64,000 nucleotides of DNA, from positions 1-64,000 of the forward strand of contig JADZAF010000034.1 of the NCBI GenBank assembly GCA_020852755.1, in the 5' to 3' direction. A program made the position numbers and the translations under genes. A model generated the notes under the pieces. The model was given only the letters and a program-made list of their open reading frames with translations. It was not told the DNA's origin and did no database searches. The DNA is from Bryobacterales bacterium. GTDB taxonomy: Bacteria > Acidobacteriota > Terriglobia > Bryobacterales > Bryobacteraceae. This document shows, in pieces, positions 17,845 to 25,678 of this stretch (position 1 is the stretch's first letter; every line of letters begins with the position of its first letter).

Positions 17845-17879
17845 TCAACGCCCGGTTGGAGCGCCTGACCGGGCGTTGA
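17845..17879. terminator. bidirectional 12-bp hairpin between convergent genes
   Basis: TCAACGCCCGGT (17845-17856) and ACCGGGCGTTGA (17868-17879) form a perfect 12-bp stem with an 11-nt loop. It starts 1 bp after the stop of the plus-strand gene and includes the stop codon and last codons of the minus-strand gene, so one structure serves both ends. No T-run is present on either side. Confidence 0.65.
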
Positions 17880-20100
17880 CCTCCTTGAGCGTGGCGCGCA
17901 GCAACTCCAGCTTCTCGCCGAGCGTGTAGGGCGTGTAGATGTAGTCCTGCTCCCACTCGTAGCCCAGGCGCGAGTCGCGGCGGGCGGTTTCGAGCGAGGC
18001 TTCCGTGCGCGCAATCTCCTCGCGGAGGAGGGATGCGATCCGCGGCATGCCCGCGCCCTTCCCCGAGTTCAAGTGGAAGCGGGTGTTCTCGAACTCGAGC
18101 AGCGCGTGCTCGCTGCGGATCATGCGCTGCAGTTGCTCGGCCAGGAGCACTTCCCGGTAGGCGCCCGCACGCTTGGCCGCCGGCGCGGAGAGCGCGGCGC
18201 GGCGGTACCGCTTCAGGCCTCGCTCCATCTCATCCGCCGCCAGGCCGAGGTACTTCATGAACACCGGCAGGGAAAACGGGCGCGCATAGCGTTCCGCCGC
18301 ATTCACCTTGTTCGTGAAATCGGGCCACAGGATCAGCCGCGCCGGAACGTAGGGCCAGTGCGGATTCACCTGACAGCAGCGCGCGTGCAGCGCCGGGTCG
18401 CTCCAGGAATGGTTCAAGGTCATCATGCGCGGCGGCGGCTGCGTCAGGAAAAACGGGGAAGCCACCGCGTTGTTGGTGCCCCAGTTCGGCCCGGTATCCG
18501 GCACCAGCCGGATCGCCTGGCTGAAGGCCTTCCAGGCTTCCATCACGCGGGACTCGTTTCCGGCCCCGAATTCGCGCCGGGCGATGGCGCGCAGCAGTTC
18601 CTCGAGCGGCGGCGCGTCGCTCCAGGCATACCAGGCCCGCATCTCGGCCACCCAGTTGGGCTTGAAACCGTAACTCCAGCTCTCCAGGGTTCCGTCCACG
18701 CCCCATTTCTCAAGCGCCCGGTAGCGCTCGTACCACTGATAGGGGAACGGCAGGTACGGAAACGTGCCGTACTGCCAGCTCGCGAAGGTGTCGGCTTTCG
18801 AATACACGCCGCGGAAGCCCAGTTTCTTGGCCTCCTGGATCTGCGCCTGGGTGACTTCGGCCGGACCCACCTGGTTGATGGCGTAGTCCTTCAGCCAGCC
18901 GCGCTCGCCGTCGAGTTCGAAGCCCTTGCCGTTTTCAAAGGTGAGCAGGGGGATGGAATAGCGGGGCAATTGCGCCGTGCCGTAGCGCTTGTTCTCGGCC
19001 TGCTCGGGCCGGAAGTCAATGTTGTACTCCCACGGCAGAACCTCTATGGCGGGGTTCAGGCGGCGGCATTCCTCGGTCACGATCTCGACGGCGTGAGCCC
19101 ACTCGCGCAGCCACTTGCGAAGATCCTCGTTCCCGTGACCGCCCGCCCCGAACCAGCGCTCGTAGTAAAAGCCCTCGGTCAACAGGACATAGCCTCGGAT
19201 TTCCGGGAACTGGCCGACGATGTCGCGCACCAGCTTGCGCAGGCCCTCCTGGTTTTCCGGAGTCGGCGTGTAACGCCACAGGATGGGGACATAGAGATCG
19301 ATGCCGTACCGGGCCGCCCGCCGGATCAGGTCCTTCATGGCTCCGGGCGGGTGGGATTTCATGTCGTCCCAGTGCGGGCCCACGCCCGGCGCGTTGTTCG
19401 GATTCCGGTAGATCGAGGCGTGAATGGAGTCGAAGCCGTAGCGGGCCAGGGTGGCGAGATAGCGGTCGGGCCACTGCATCCAGCCCAGGCCGGAGAGGGT
19501 CATGCGGGCGCGGTAGAGGCTGTGGCGCGTGGTGTCCAGGCCGCGCGGAAGAAAGGGAGCCTCCCGCAGGCTGAATCGTGCCTCCAGATTGTAGAGCCCG
19601 TACATGGCGCCCCGCTCGTCGAACCCGCAGACCGCCACCGTCTCACCCGAGACGCGGATGTGGTAATCCTTGGGCCCCCGCAGCCCCGCGCCGCAGCCCG
19701 GCATCTGCGCGCGCGTGCCCGCGACGATGGACCGGGAGAGGCCGGCCCAACCCTCCAGCGAGCCGGCGCTTCGGATTTCGAGCTTCACCCGCATCCCGTC
19801 GGCCACCCGGCCGCGGAACTCGACGGCCGCCTGCCGCAGCAGAGGCCCGGCCTCGGCCGCGAGAACCAGAGTCCATCCTTGCGCCGGAATGGCCAGTTCC
19901 TCGGGACCCGGCCGCGCGGACGGATCGCGCCGCAGCGGTTCCACGCGCTCGGCCAGCACCTTCTGAAACGCGTACGGCTCTTCGACAGGCAGGGCGGGTA
20001 GCGCCCTGGCCGCAAAAGCCGCCGCGCTCACATCGTCACTGGCGGCGGACAGCGTGCCCGCCGCCAGCAAGAACGAAAGGAAGAATCCGCTTCGGAGCAT
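17845..20100 (-). CDS. exported glycoside-hydrolase-like protein (GH20/GH67-type architecture)
   Basis: The 751-residue protein has a signal peptide (FFLSFLLAAGTLSA) and an N-terminal alpha/beta domain (about 30-165; DYHIRVSGETVAVCGFDERG then AMYGLYNLEARF). A probable TIM barrel follows (about 190-560; YLATLARYGFDSIHASIYRN, IRGYVLLTEGFYYERWFG, IEVLPWEYNIDFRP). The T-E-G of LLTEGFYYE and the W-E-Y of LPWEYN are candidate active-site acids, but this is inference. The extreme C-terminus (SRLGYEWEQDYIYTPYTLGE) matches the style of the facing 14940-17843 gene. A substrate such as glucuronate- or hexosamine-containing glycans is possible. Confidence 0.6.
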   Translation of the reverse strand: MLRSGFFLSFLLAAGTLSAASDDVSAAAFAARALPALPVEEPYAFQKVLAERVEPLRRDPSARPGPEELAIPAQGWTLVLAAEAGPLLRQAAVEFRGRVADGMRVKLEIRSAGSLEGWAGLSRSIVAGTRAQMPGCGAGLRGPKDYHIRVSGETVAVCGFDERGAMYGLYNLEARFSLREAPFLPRGLDTTRHSLYRARMTLSGLGWMQWPDRYLATLARYGFDSIHASIYRNPNNAPGVGPHWDDMKSHPPGAMKDLIRRAARYGIDLYVPILWRYTPTPENQEGLRKLVRDIVGQFPEIRGYVLLTEGFYYERWFGAGGHGNEDLRKWLREWAHAVEIVTEECRRLNPAIEVLPWEYNIDFRPEQAENKRYGTAQLPRYSIPLLTFENGKGFELDGERGWLKDYAINQVGPAEVTQAQIQEAKKLGFRGVYSKADTFASWQYGTFPYLPFPYQWYERYRALEKWGVDGTLESWSYGFKPNWVAEMRAWYAWSDAPPLEELLRAIARREFGAGNESRVMEAWKAFSQAIRLVPDTGPNWGTNNAVASPFFLTQPPPRMMTLNHSWSDPALHARCCQVNPHWPYVPARLILWPDFTNKVNAAERYARPFSLPVFMKYLGLAADEMERGLKRYRRAALSAPAAKRAGAYREVLLAEQLQRMIRSEHALLEFENTRFHLNSGKGAGMPRIASLLREEIARTEASLETARRDSRLGYEWEQDYIYTPYTLGEKLELLRATLKEVNARSGAPTGR

Positions 20101-20112
20101 AGAAGTACAACG

Positions 20113-20118
20113 ATTATA
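20113..20118 (-). promoter_or_regulatory. -10 element TATAAT for the 20100 gene
   Basis: Minus-strand GCTATAAT places TATAAT 12 nt before the ATG, so the predicted 5' leader is only about 5 nt. It is divergent from the 20153 element. Confidence 0.45.
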
Positions 20119-20152
20119 GCGATCGGCCGCCGGCCGGCTGGTGTTTGACGGC

Positions 20153-20158
20153 TATAAT
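20153..20158 (+). promoter_or_regulatory. -10 element TATAAT for the GlcG-like gene
   Basis: GGCTATAAT lies 24 nt before ATG 20183. A GGAGG Shine-Dalgarno at 20171-20175 sits 7 nt before that ATG and fixes the start. Confidence 0.5.
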
Positions 20159-20182
20159 ACATCTACGACTGGAGGATTGACG

Positions 20183-20578
20183 ATGGTTCGCCTGGACGAC
20201 GCTCGCAGGGTCATTGCAGCAGCGGAGAAGAAGTCGCTCGAGATCGGGCAGCCCATGAATATCGCCGTGGCCGACGAGGGCGGCAACCTGGTGGCGCATG
20301 TGCGCATGGACGGCGCCTGGATCGGCAGCATCGATATATCCATCAAGAAAGCATTTACCGCGCGGGCCTTTGATATCTCGACCAAGGACCTGGCCGTTCA
20401 CTCGCAGTCCGGAGGGCAGTTCTTCGGGATTCACGCCTCGAACGACGGCAGGATCATGATCTTCGCCGGCGGCGTCCCCTTGAAACGCGGCGGCAAGGTC
20501 GTCGGAGCCATCGGCGTCAGCGGCGGATCTGGAGACCAGGACCACGCCGTGGCCGAGGCAGGCGCGGCCGCCTTCTGA
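20183..20578 (+). CDS. GlcG/HbpS family (heme-binding-like) protein
   Basis: The 131-residue protein covers the whole GlcG/HbpS alpha-beta fold: DDARRVIAAAEKKSLEIG at the start, the NIAVADEGGNLVAHVRMDGA core, KKAFTARAF, and a GGVPLKRGGKVVGAIGVSGG loop near the C-terminus. The ATG at 20183 is preferred over an upstream GTG because GGAGG stands 7 nt before it. No signal peptide is seen, so it is probably cytoplasmic. Family members bind heme or act as accessory proteins in glycolate/propanediol loci. The role here is unknown and the neighbours do not clarify it. Confidence 0.85.
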   Translation: MVRLDDARRVIAAAEKKSLEIGQPMNIAVADEGGNLVAHVRMDGAWIGSIDISIKKAFTARAFDISTKDLAVHSQSGGQFFGIHASNDGRIMIFAGGVPLKRGGKVVGAIGVSGGSGDQDHAVAEAGAAAF

Positions 20579-20601
20579 GCCGCCGCCTCCCCGGGCGATG
20601 C

Positions 20602-20607
20602 TAGAAT
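20602..20607 (+). promoter_or_regulatory. extended -10 TGCTAGAAT before the 20617 gene
   Basis: TAGAAT preceded by TGC ends 9 nt before the ATG, predicting a leaderless or nearly leaderless transcript. Confidence 0.4.
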
Positions 20608-20616
20608 AGCGCTCAA

Positions 20617-21009
20617 ATGGTTCGCCTGGTCAGCCTTGTAGCGCTGCTCGCCGTTTGCCTGGGCGGTGCTCCCCAGAAGCGCAAGGGCAGGCCGCTGGAT
20701 GTGGAACTCCTTGAGCCGGTCATGCGCCGGAGCGGAGAGGACATCCTCATCGACGGGCGTCTGCGCAATTGCGCCGCGAAACCCATCCGCGGTCTGGTGC
20801 TGGTCTTCGATTTCATGGCGCCCGGCCGCCAGGTAGTGACCACCTACCGGGGCGCGCTGGACGAGGAACTGCTCGAGCCGGGCCAGGAGTCCGAGTTTCG
20901 CATGCAGGTGAAAGCTCCGCCCCGGGTAGTGGCGATCCAGGTGGCCGCCAGCGACGAGGAAGGTCGCGATCTCCGTGTCGGCAACCCCGGTCCCTTCGTA
21001 ATCCAATAG
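20617..21009 (+). CDS. small exported protein of unknown function
   Basis: The 130-residue protein has a signal peptide (LVSLVALLAVCLGGA). The mature part is a single predicted beta-sandwich: VELLEPVMRRSGEDILIDGR, LRNCAAKPIRGLVLVFDF, then a pattern of tyrosine, charged turns and FRMQVKAPPRVVAIQV. The order resembles FxLYD-type domains that describe transport of a modified substituent, but I would not assign it. It is a single gene between the GlcG-like gene and the winged-helix regulator, with its own -10 element. Confidence 0.7.
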   Translation: MVRLVSLVALLAVCLGGAPQKRKGRPLDVELLEPVMRRSGEDILIDGRLRNCAAKPIRGLVLVFDFMAPGRQVVTTYRGALDEELLEPGQESEFRMQVKAPPRVVAIQVAASDEEGRDLRVGNPGPFVIQ

Positions 21010-21019
21010 ATCCCCGGCT

Positions 21020-21036
21020 TTTACAGTTTTTTTACA
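21020..21036 (+). promoter_or_regulatory. TTTACA direct repeats with 11-bp period upstream of the winged-helix gene
   Basis: TTTACA occurs at 21020-21025 and 21031-21036, an 11-bp period on one face of the helix. Spacing of this kind is typical of OmpR/PhoB-family operators, and the gene 63 bp downstream encodes such a DNA-binding domain, so autoregulation is plausible. Confidence 0.45.
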
Positions 21037-21098
21037 ATCCGCGAACGACTCGATGGCATCCTCCTTCTTACTATCGGGGGGAAAGAGGAGATAGCGAC

Positions 21099-21485
21099 AT
21101 GGGTCTTCTGCAAATGCCTTCCAGCCGCCCCGCCCAGTACCGGGATGCGCACCTGGAGATCGATTTCGAAAAAGGGGCCGTGTATCTGGACTCGGTCCGC
21201 ATGGTCCTGACGCGCAAGGAATACGAACTGCTTTCCCTGCTGGCGCGCAACGCCGGTGAGATCGTCGCCCGGGACGTGCTGCTGATGCAGGTATGGGGCT
21301 ACAGCCGCGAAATTCGCACCCGCACGCTGGACGTGCACATACGCCGGCTGCGCCGCAAGCTTTCCTCCTGCTCGGACCGGTACATCGAAACCATCTTCGG
21401 GGTTGGCTACCGCTTCCAGCCTTTTCGGGAAACTCGCCCGCTTCGGGAACTGACGCTGCCCGCCGGTTTGTTCGTTAGCGCCTGA
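21099..21485 (+). CDS. orphan OmpR/PhoB-type winged-helix DNA-binding protein
   Basis: The 128-residue protein is almost only a trans_reg_C winged helix (about 23-110): VLTRKEYELLSLLARNAGEI, the recognition helix region RTLDVHIRRLRRKL and the wing IETIFGVGYRF. The receiver domain is missing; only about 22 unrelated residues precede the domain. ATG 21099 has a good AGAGGAG Shine-Dalgarno 8 nt upstream. A complete stand-alone DNA-binding domain cannot be phosphorylated itself, so it must be controlled by dimer partners, expression level or a protein ligand. Confidence 0.82.
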   Translation: MGLLQMPSSRPAQYRDAHLEIDFEKGAVYLDSVRMVLTRKEYELLSLLARNAGEIVARDVLLMQVWGYSREIRTRTLDVHIRRLRRKLSSCSDRYIETIFGVGYRFQPFRETRPLRELTLPAGLFVSA

Positions 21486-21558
21486 CCGGCTCCTGACCCC
21501 GGCTGACCGGTCGTCGGGCGCCCCGCCGCGCCGGTTGGCTAGAATGGAGGTTCCGCAC

Positions 21559-22836
21559 ATGCAGCAGCGAATCTCCGCAGCCAGGGGCGTGCGCGGCTCC
21601 ATCCGCCTGCCGGGCGACAAGTCGATTTCACACCGCTATGCGATCCTGGCCGCCCTCGCCGGGGGCGCCAGCCGCATCCGCAACTACGCGGATGGCGCGG
21701 ACTGCCGCTCCACCCTCGGCGCTTTGCGTGCCCTGGGCATCGAGGCCGAAGGCAGGGACGAACTGGTGATCCGCGGCCGGGGGCTGGACGGTCTGCGCGC
21801 CCCCGCCGCGGATCTCGACGCCGGCAATTCCGGTTCCACCATGCGGATGCTCTCCGGGATCCTGGCCGCCCAGCCCTTCACCAGCCGCATCGGCGGAGAC
21901 GAATCCCTCTCCCGGCGGCCCATGGATCGCATCATGGCGCCCCTGGGCCGGATGGGCGCTTCCATCACGGCCCGCGATGGAAAGTACCCGCCCCTTGAGA
22001 TTCGGGGCGCGCGACTGCGCCCCATCGACTACCCGCTACCGGTTCCCAGCGCCCAGGTGAAGACCTGCGTCCTGCTGGCCGGCCTGTACTGTGAGGGGGC
22101 CACCACGGTGCGCGAATCCATCCCCTCGCGGAACCACACCGAGGTCGCCCTCCGGGAGTTCGGCGCGGCGCTGCACGTCTCCGGAGGGGTCATCACGCTC
22201 CAGGGGAGGCCCGCACTGCGTCCGCTCGAACTGGACGTGCCCGCCGATCTCTCCTCCGCCGCGTTCTTCCTGGTCGCGGCGCTGCTCCTTCCGGATTCCG
22301 AGCTGCGGCTGGAAGGAGTGGGCCTGAATGCGACCCGCGCCGGCCTCGTCGATTTCCTCTGCTCGATGGGAGCCGGCATCCGAGTTGAAAACCGCCGGGA
22401 GCAGCACGGAGAGCCGGCCGGCGACTTGCTGGTCCGAGGCGGCCCGGTGCGCGGCGGCACGATCCAGGGCGAGCTGACCGCTCAACTGATCGACGAGATT
22501 CCGGTCCTGGCGGTGCTGGGCGCCGCCAGCCGCGAGGGACTGGTCGTGAGGAACGCGGCTGAGCTGCGCATCAAGGAGACGGACCGCATCGCAGCCGTGG
22601 CTGAGAACCTGCGCCGCGCGGGGGTGGAGGCGGATGTCTTTCCGGATGGCATGGCCATTCCGGGCGGGCAGCCGTTTCGCGCCGGCTGCTTCGATTCGTT
22701 CGGCGATCACCGCATCGCCATGGCCTTCAGCGTTGCCGCCCTGGCCGCGCCGGGCGAGTCGGTTATCGAGAACGCCGAAGCGGCTTCGGTGTCCTTCCCC
22801 GGCTTCTTCGATACGCTGCGGCGGGTGGCGCGGTAG
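21559..22836 (+). CDS. aroA: 3-phosphoshikimate 1-carboxyvinyltransferase (EPSP synthase)
   Basis: The 425-residue enzyme has all family landmarks: LPGDKSISHRYAILAAL near the N-terminus, the PEP/shikimate loop DAGNSGSTMRMLSG, the ELRIKETDRIAA segment and the C-terminal DHRIAMAFSVAAL. It catalyses the sixth step of the shikimate pathway, transferring enolpyruvate from PEP to shikimate-3-phosphate in the cytoplasm. The ATG at 21559 follows GGAGG (21546-21550); an in-frame ATG at 21544 is the alternative. A TAGAAT -10 lies at 21540-21545. No other aromatic-pathway gene is adjacent. Confidence 0.95.
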   Translation: MQQRISAARGVRGSIRLPGDKSISHRYAILAALAGGASRIRNYADGADCRSTLGALRALGIEAEGRDELVIRGRGLDGLRAPAADLDAGNSGSTMRMLSGILAAQPFTSRIGGDESLSRRPMDRIMAPLGRMGASITARDGKYPPLEIRGARLRPIDYPLPVPSAQVKTCVLLAGLYCEGATTVRESIPSRNHTEVALREFGAALHVSGGVITLQGRPALRPLELDVPADLSSAAFFLVAALLLPDSELRLEGVGLNATRAGLVDFLCSMGAGIRVENRREQHGEPAGDLLVRGGPVRGGTIQGELTAQLIDEIPVLAVLGAASREGLVVRNAAELRIKETDRIAAVAENLRRAGVEADVFPDGMAIPGGQPFRAGCFDSFGDHRIAMAFSVAALAAPGESVIENAEAASVSFPGFFDTLRRVAR

Positions 22837-22882
22837 CGCCGCTCGCCGCCTTGCGGGCACGAGCCGCTCCATACGGCCGACA

Positions 22883-22913
22883 CGTTTCCGAGCCGCGACC
22901 ACAGGAAGCGGTT
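22883..22913 (+). repeat. dispersed 31-bp repeat, copy 1
   Basis: CGTTTCCGAGCCGCGACC followed by ACAGGAAGCGGTT. It is 29/31 identical to copy 3 (25600-25630) and inverted relative to copy 2 (22971-23002). It lies between the convergent aroA and ugd genes. Confidence 0.8.
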
Positions 22914-22970
22914 GCACTCCGGGCACTCCATGGGCTTCCGGGGTCTCGCGAACTACGCGAGTGAGAACTC

Positions 22971-23002
22971 GACCGCTCCCTTTTGGTCGCGGCTCGGTAA
23001 CG
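22971..23002 (-). repeat. dispersed repeat, copy 2 (inverted)
   Basis: Read on the minus strand it is CGTTACCGAGCCGCGACC then AAAAGGGAGCGGTC, matching copy 1 with a few changes and one inserted base. With copy 1 it could fold into a long hairpin whose 57-nt loop holds a CTCGCG/CGCGAG stem (22945-22950, 22956-22961). Confidence 0.75.
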
Positions 23003-23083
23003 GCGCTTCCTGCGCCACTCCCGCCGGTCCGGCCAGGCGAGCACGGAGCAGGCATGCTCCGGTTGCCGGCCTGGCCCGGCAAT

Positions 23084-24499
23084 CTACCGTGCGGCGTCCT
23101 GGGTAAGCGTCTTCCTCGACGTCGAGCGCCCGATCGCGCAATATTCGAAGCCGGCCTGGCATGCCGCGCGCGGGTCGAACAGGTTGCGGCCGTCGATCAG
23201 GATCTGGCGCGCCATCGCCCGGGCCGCCTCATGCAGATCCAGCCGTCCGAACTCATCCCACTCGGTCACCAGCACGGCCGCATCCGCGTCGGTCAGGGCT
23301 TCCAGCGCGCTGCCGCAGTACTGGATGCGGAGGCCGGGATGCTGCTGGCGGCAGGCTTCCATGGCCACCGGGTCGTACGCTTTCACCCGCGTCCCCATAC
23401 GCAGCAGCCGCTCGGCGATCTGCAGGCTGGGAGCGTCCCGCAGGTCGTCCGTGTTGGGTTTGAAGGCCAGCCCGAGCAGGGCGATGGTGCGGCCCTTCAA
23501 AATGAAGAGCTTCTCCTGAAGCCTCTGGATCACTACGTGGCGCTGGGCGCGGTTGACCTCCAGCGACGATTCCAGAATCCGGGCCTGATAGCCGTACTCG
23601 CGCGCCGTGTGGATCAGCGACTGGATGTCCTTGCCGAAGCAGCTTCCGCCCCAGCCGATGCCGGCGTTCAGGAAGCGCGCGCCGATGCGCGAATCCAGCC
23701 CGATTCCCTGCGCCACTTCGGTAACATCCGCGCCCACCCGCTCGCAGATGTTCGCCATCTCGTTGGCGAAACCGATCTTGAGAGCCAGGAAGGTGTTGGA
23801 GGCGTACTTGATCATCTCCGCGCTGGTCAGGCTGGTGACCACCAGCGGAATCCGTTCGAAGCCCTCCGGACGGGGCAGGAAGGGCGGCGGATTGAAGGCC
23901 TGCTCCACCAGGGGCCGGTACAGTTCCTTCATCACCTCCAGCGGGGCGGCTTCATCCGAGCCGATCACGATGCGGTCGCCGTATAGCGTATCGGCGATGG
24001 CGGAGCCCTCCCGCAGGAATTCCGGGTTGCTGGCCACTCCGAAGCGGACGCTCTTTCCGTTGGCCTGGCCTGCTTCCTGGATGCCTTCCCGAACCAGGGT
24101 CTCCACCAGGTTTCCGCTACCCACCGGGACGGTGGATTTGTTCACCACCACGCGGTAGCGCGAGCAGTCCATGGCGGCGCCGATCCCCCGTGCCGCCGAT
24201 TCCAGGTAGGAGAGATCGGCCTCCCCGCTGGGCAGGGGCGGCGTGCCCACGGCGATGAAGATCACATCGCTCTCGCGAACGGCCGGACCGAGCTCCGTGC
24301 TGAAGCAGATGTCGCCCTGGCGGCGGGCCAGCTCCAGGAGTTCACTCAGGCGCGGTTCATAGATGGGCATCTCGCCGCGCCGGAGCATGCCGATCTTCTC
24401 TTCGTCGATGTCGACGCAGGTCACACGGTGGCCCAGGTACGACAGGCAGGCTCCGGTTACAGTACCCACGTAGCCCGTCCCGATAACGGTCAACTGCAT
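23084..24499 (-). CDS. ugd: UDP-glucose 6-dehydrogenase
   Basis: The 471-residue enzyme has the N-terminal NAD fold (VIGTGYVGTVTGACLSYLGH), IAVGTPPLPSG, the STVPVGSG loop and the catalytic-cysteine motif GWGGSCFGKDIQSL in the middle domain. A C-terminal Rossmann domain includes ALLGLAFKPNTDDLRDAPSL. It oxidises UDP-glucose to UDP-glucuronate with two NAD, feeding surface polysaccharide synthesis. The ATG at 24499 opens directly on the cofactor motif; an extended -10 lies 7 nt before it. Other nucleotide-sugar dehydrogenases share this fold, so substrate choice is probable rather than certain. Confidence 0.93.
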   Translation of the reverse strand: MQLTVIGTGYVGTVTGACLSYLGHRVTCVDIDEEKIGMLRRGEMPIYEPRLSELLELARRQGDICFSTELGPAVRESDVIFIAVGTPPLPSGEADLSYLESAARGIGAAMDCSRYRVVVNKSTVPVGSGNLVETLVREGIQEAGQANGKSVRFGVASNPEFLREGSAIADTLYGDRIVIGSDEAAPLEVMKELYRPLVEQAFNPPPFLPRPEGFERIPLVVTSLTSAEMIKYASNTFLALKIGFANEMANICERVGADVTEVAQGIGLDSRIGARFLNAGIGWGGSCFGKDIQSLIHTAREYGYQARILESSLEVNRAQRHVVIQRLQEKLFILKGRTIALLGLAFKPNTDDLRDAPSLQIAERLLRMGTRVKAYDPVAMEACRQQHPGLRIQYCGSALEALTDADAAVLVTEWDEFGRLDLHEAARAMARQILIDGRNLFDPRAACQAGFEYCAIGRSTSRKTLTQDAAR

Positions 24500-24506
24500 G
24501 GTTCCG

Positions 24507-24512
24507 ATGCTA
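24507..24512 (-). promoter_or_regulatory. extended -10 (TGGTAGCAT) for ugd
   Basis: Minus-strand TAGCAT preceded by TGG ends 7 nt before the ugd ATG, predicting a leaderless mRNA. Confidence 0.45.
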
Positions 24513-24622
24513 CCATGGGCTGTGCGGCCGCGCCCTCTGCGGGTGTGAGTCCGGATACAGAAACCGGGCCGGCCAGGCCGCAATCCCGGCCCTGCCGCTG
24601 AATGACTCAAGGAGTAGGCACA

Positions 24623-25567
24623 GTGCGAAAGAAAGTTACCGTCATCGGCGCCGGCAACGTCGGCGCCAATTGCGCGTTGCGAATTGCGGAACAGGAACTG
24701 GCCGATGTCGTCCTGGTGGACGTAGTGGACGGCATCCCGCAAGGCAAGGGCCTGGACCTGCTCCAGTCCGGCCCGGTGCAGGGATACGACGTGAACGTGA
24801 CCGGGGTGAACGACTATGAGGCCACGGCCGGTTCCGACATCGTGGTGATCACCGCCGGTTTCCCCCGCAAGCCGGGTATGAGCCGCGACGACCTTCTGCT
24901 GGCCAACTACGAGGTGGTCCGCAGCGCCACCGAGCAGGCGGTGAGATACTCTCCGGATTCGATCCTGATCGTAGTCACCAACCCTCTGGATGCCATGTGC
25001 CAGACCGCTTTCTGGGTCTCCCGGTTCTCCAAGAACCGGGTCGTGGGCATGGCCGGCGTGCTGGATACCGCCCGCTTCCGCACCTTCATCGCCCAGGAAC
25101 TCAAGGTCTCCGTGGAGAACGTCACCGCGGTGGTGATGGGCGGCCATGGAGACACCATGGTTCCGCTGGTTCGGCTGAGCAACGTGGCGGGGATTCCCCT
25201 GACCGAGCTGCTCGATCAGGGCACCCTGGATCGCCTGGTGGATCGCACTCGCAACGGCGGCGCTGAGATCGTCAAGTACCTCAAGATGGGCAGCGCCTAC
25301 TACGCGCCCTCGGCGGCCACCGTCGAGATGGTGGAATCGATTCTGAAGGACAAGAAGAAGGTGCTGCCTTGCGCCGCCTACCTGGAAGGCGAGTACGGCA
25401 TCGAAGGGCTTTTCGTCGGCGTTCCCGTCAAGCTGGGAGCGCGCGGAGTGGAGAAGATCTACGAGATCAACCTGACCACCGAAGAGCGCACCATGCTGCA
25501 TAAGAGCGCCGAAGCGGTTCGGGAGCTGGTCGAAGTGATCCGGAAGAAGATGGGCGCTCCCGCCTGA
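24623..25567 (+). CDS. mdh: malate dehydrogenase (LDH-like type)
   Basis: The 314-residue enzyme starts at the NAD loop [14 protein letters not shown]. The mobile active-site loop has [14 protein letters not shown] (two substrate Arg), VTNPLDAMC follows, and the catalytic His is in [11 protein letters not shown]. Arginines at the substrate loop favour malate over lactate. I chose GTG 24623 because AAGGAG precedes it at good spacing; ATG 24602 in the same frame would add seven residues. It interconverts malate and oxaloacetate in the TCA cycle. fumC, the preceding step, is elsewhere in the window. Confidence 0.93.
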   Translation: MRKKVTVIGAGNVGANCALRIAEQELADVVLVDVVDGIPQGKGLDLLQSGPVQGYDVNVTGVNDYEATAGSDIVVITAGFPRKPGMSRDDLLLANYEVVRSATEQAVRYSPDSILIVVTNPLDAMCQTAFWVSRFSKNRVVGMAGVLDTARFRTFIAQELKVSVENVTAVVMGGHGDTMVPLVRLSNVAGIPLTELLDQGTLDRLVDRTRNGGAEIVKYLKMGSAYYAPSAATVEMVESILKDKKKVLPCAAYLEGEYGIEGLFVGVPVKLGARGVEKIYEINLTTEERTMLHKSAEAVRELVEVIRKKMGAPA

Positions 25568-25599
25568 TTTCCGCTGCCCATCGTCCGTCCCTGCGGCGC

Positions 25600-25630
25600 C
25601 GTTTCCAAGCCGCGACCAGAGGAAGCGGTT
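25600..25630 (+). repeat. dispersed 31-bp repeat, copy 3
   Basis: CGTTTCCAAGCCGCGACC then AGAGGAAGCGGTT, 29/31 identical to copy 1. It lies in the 111-bp gap between mdh and the nitrilase gene. Confidence 0.8.
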
Positions 25631-25663
25631 CCATCCTCCGGTCAAGGCCCGGCATGCGCGGGC

Positions 25664-25669
25664 TATACT
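25664..25669 (+). promoter_or_regulatory. -10 element GGCTATACT for the nitrilase gene
   Basis: TATACT ends 9 nt before the ATG at 25679, so the transcript would have almost no leader. Confidence 0.4.
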
Positions 25670-25678
25670 ACTCAAAGC

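Noticed and set aside
20145..20150. TTGACG as -35 of the GlcG-like gene
   Set aside because: It lies only 2 bp from the TATAAT, far from the required 16-18 bp spacing.
20769..21098. Longer N-terminus (possible receiver domain) for the winged-helix regulator
   Set aside because: The upstream part of the frame is out-of-frame sequence of the small exported gene; it contains no receiver motifs and a good ribosome site marks ATG 21099.
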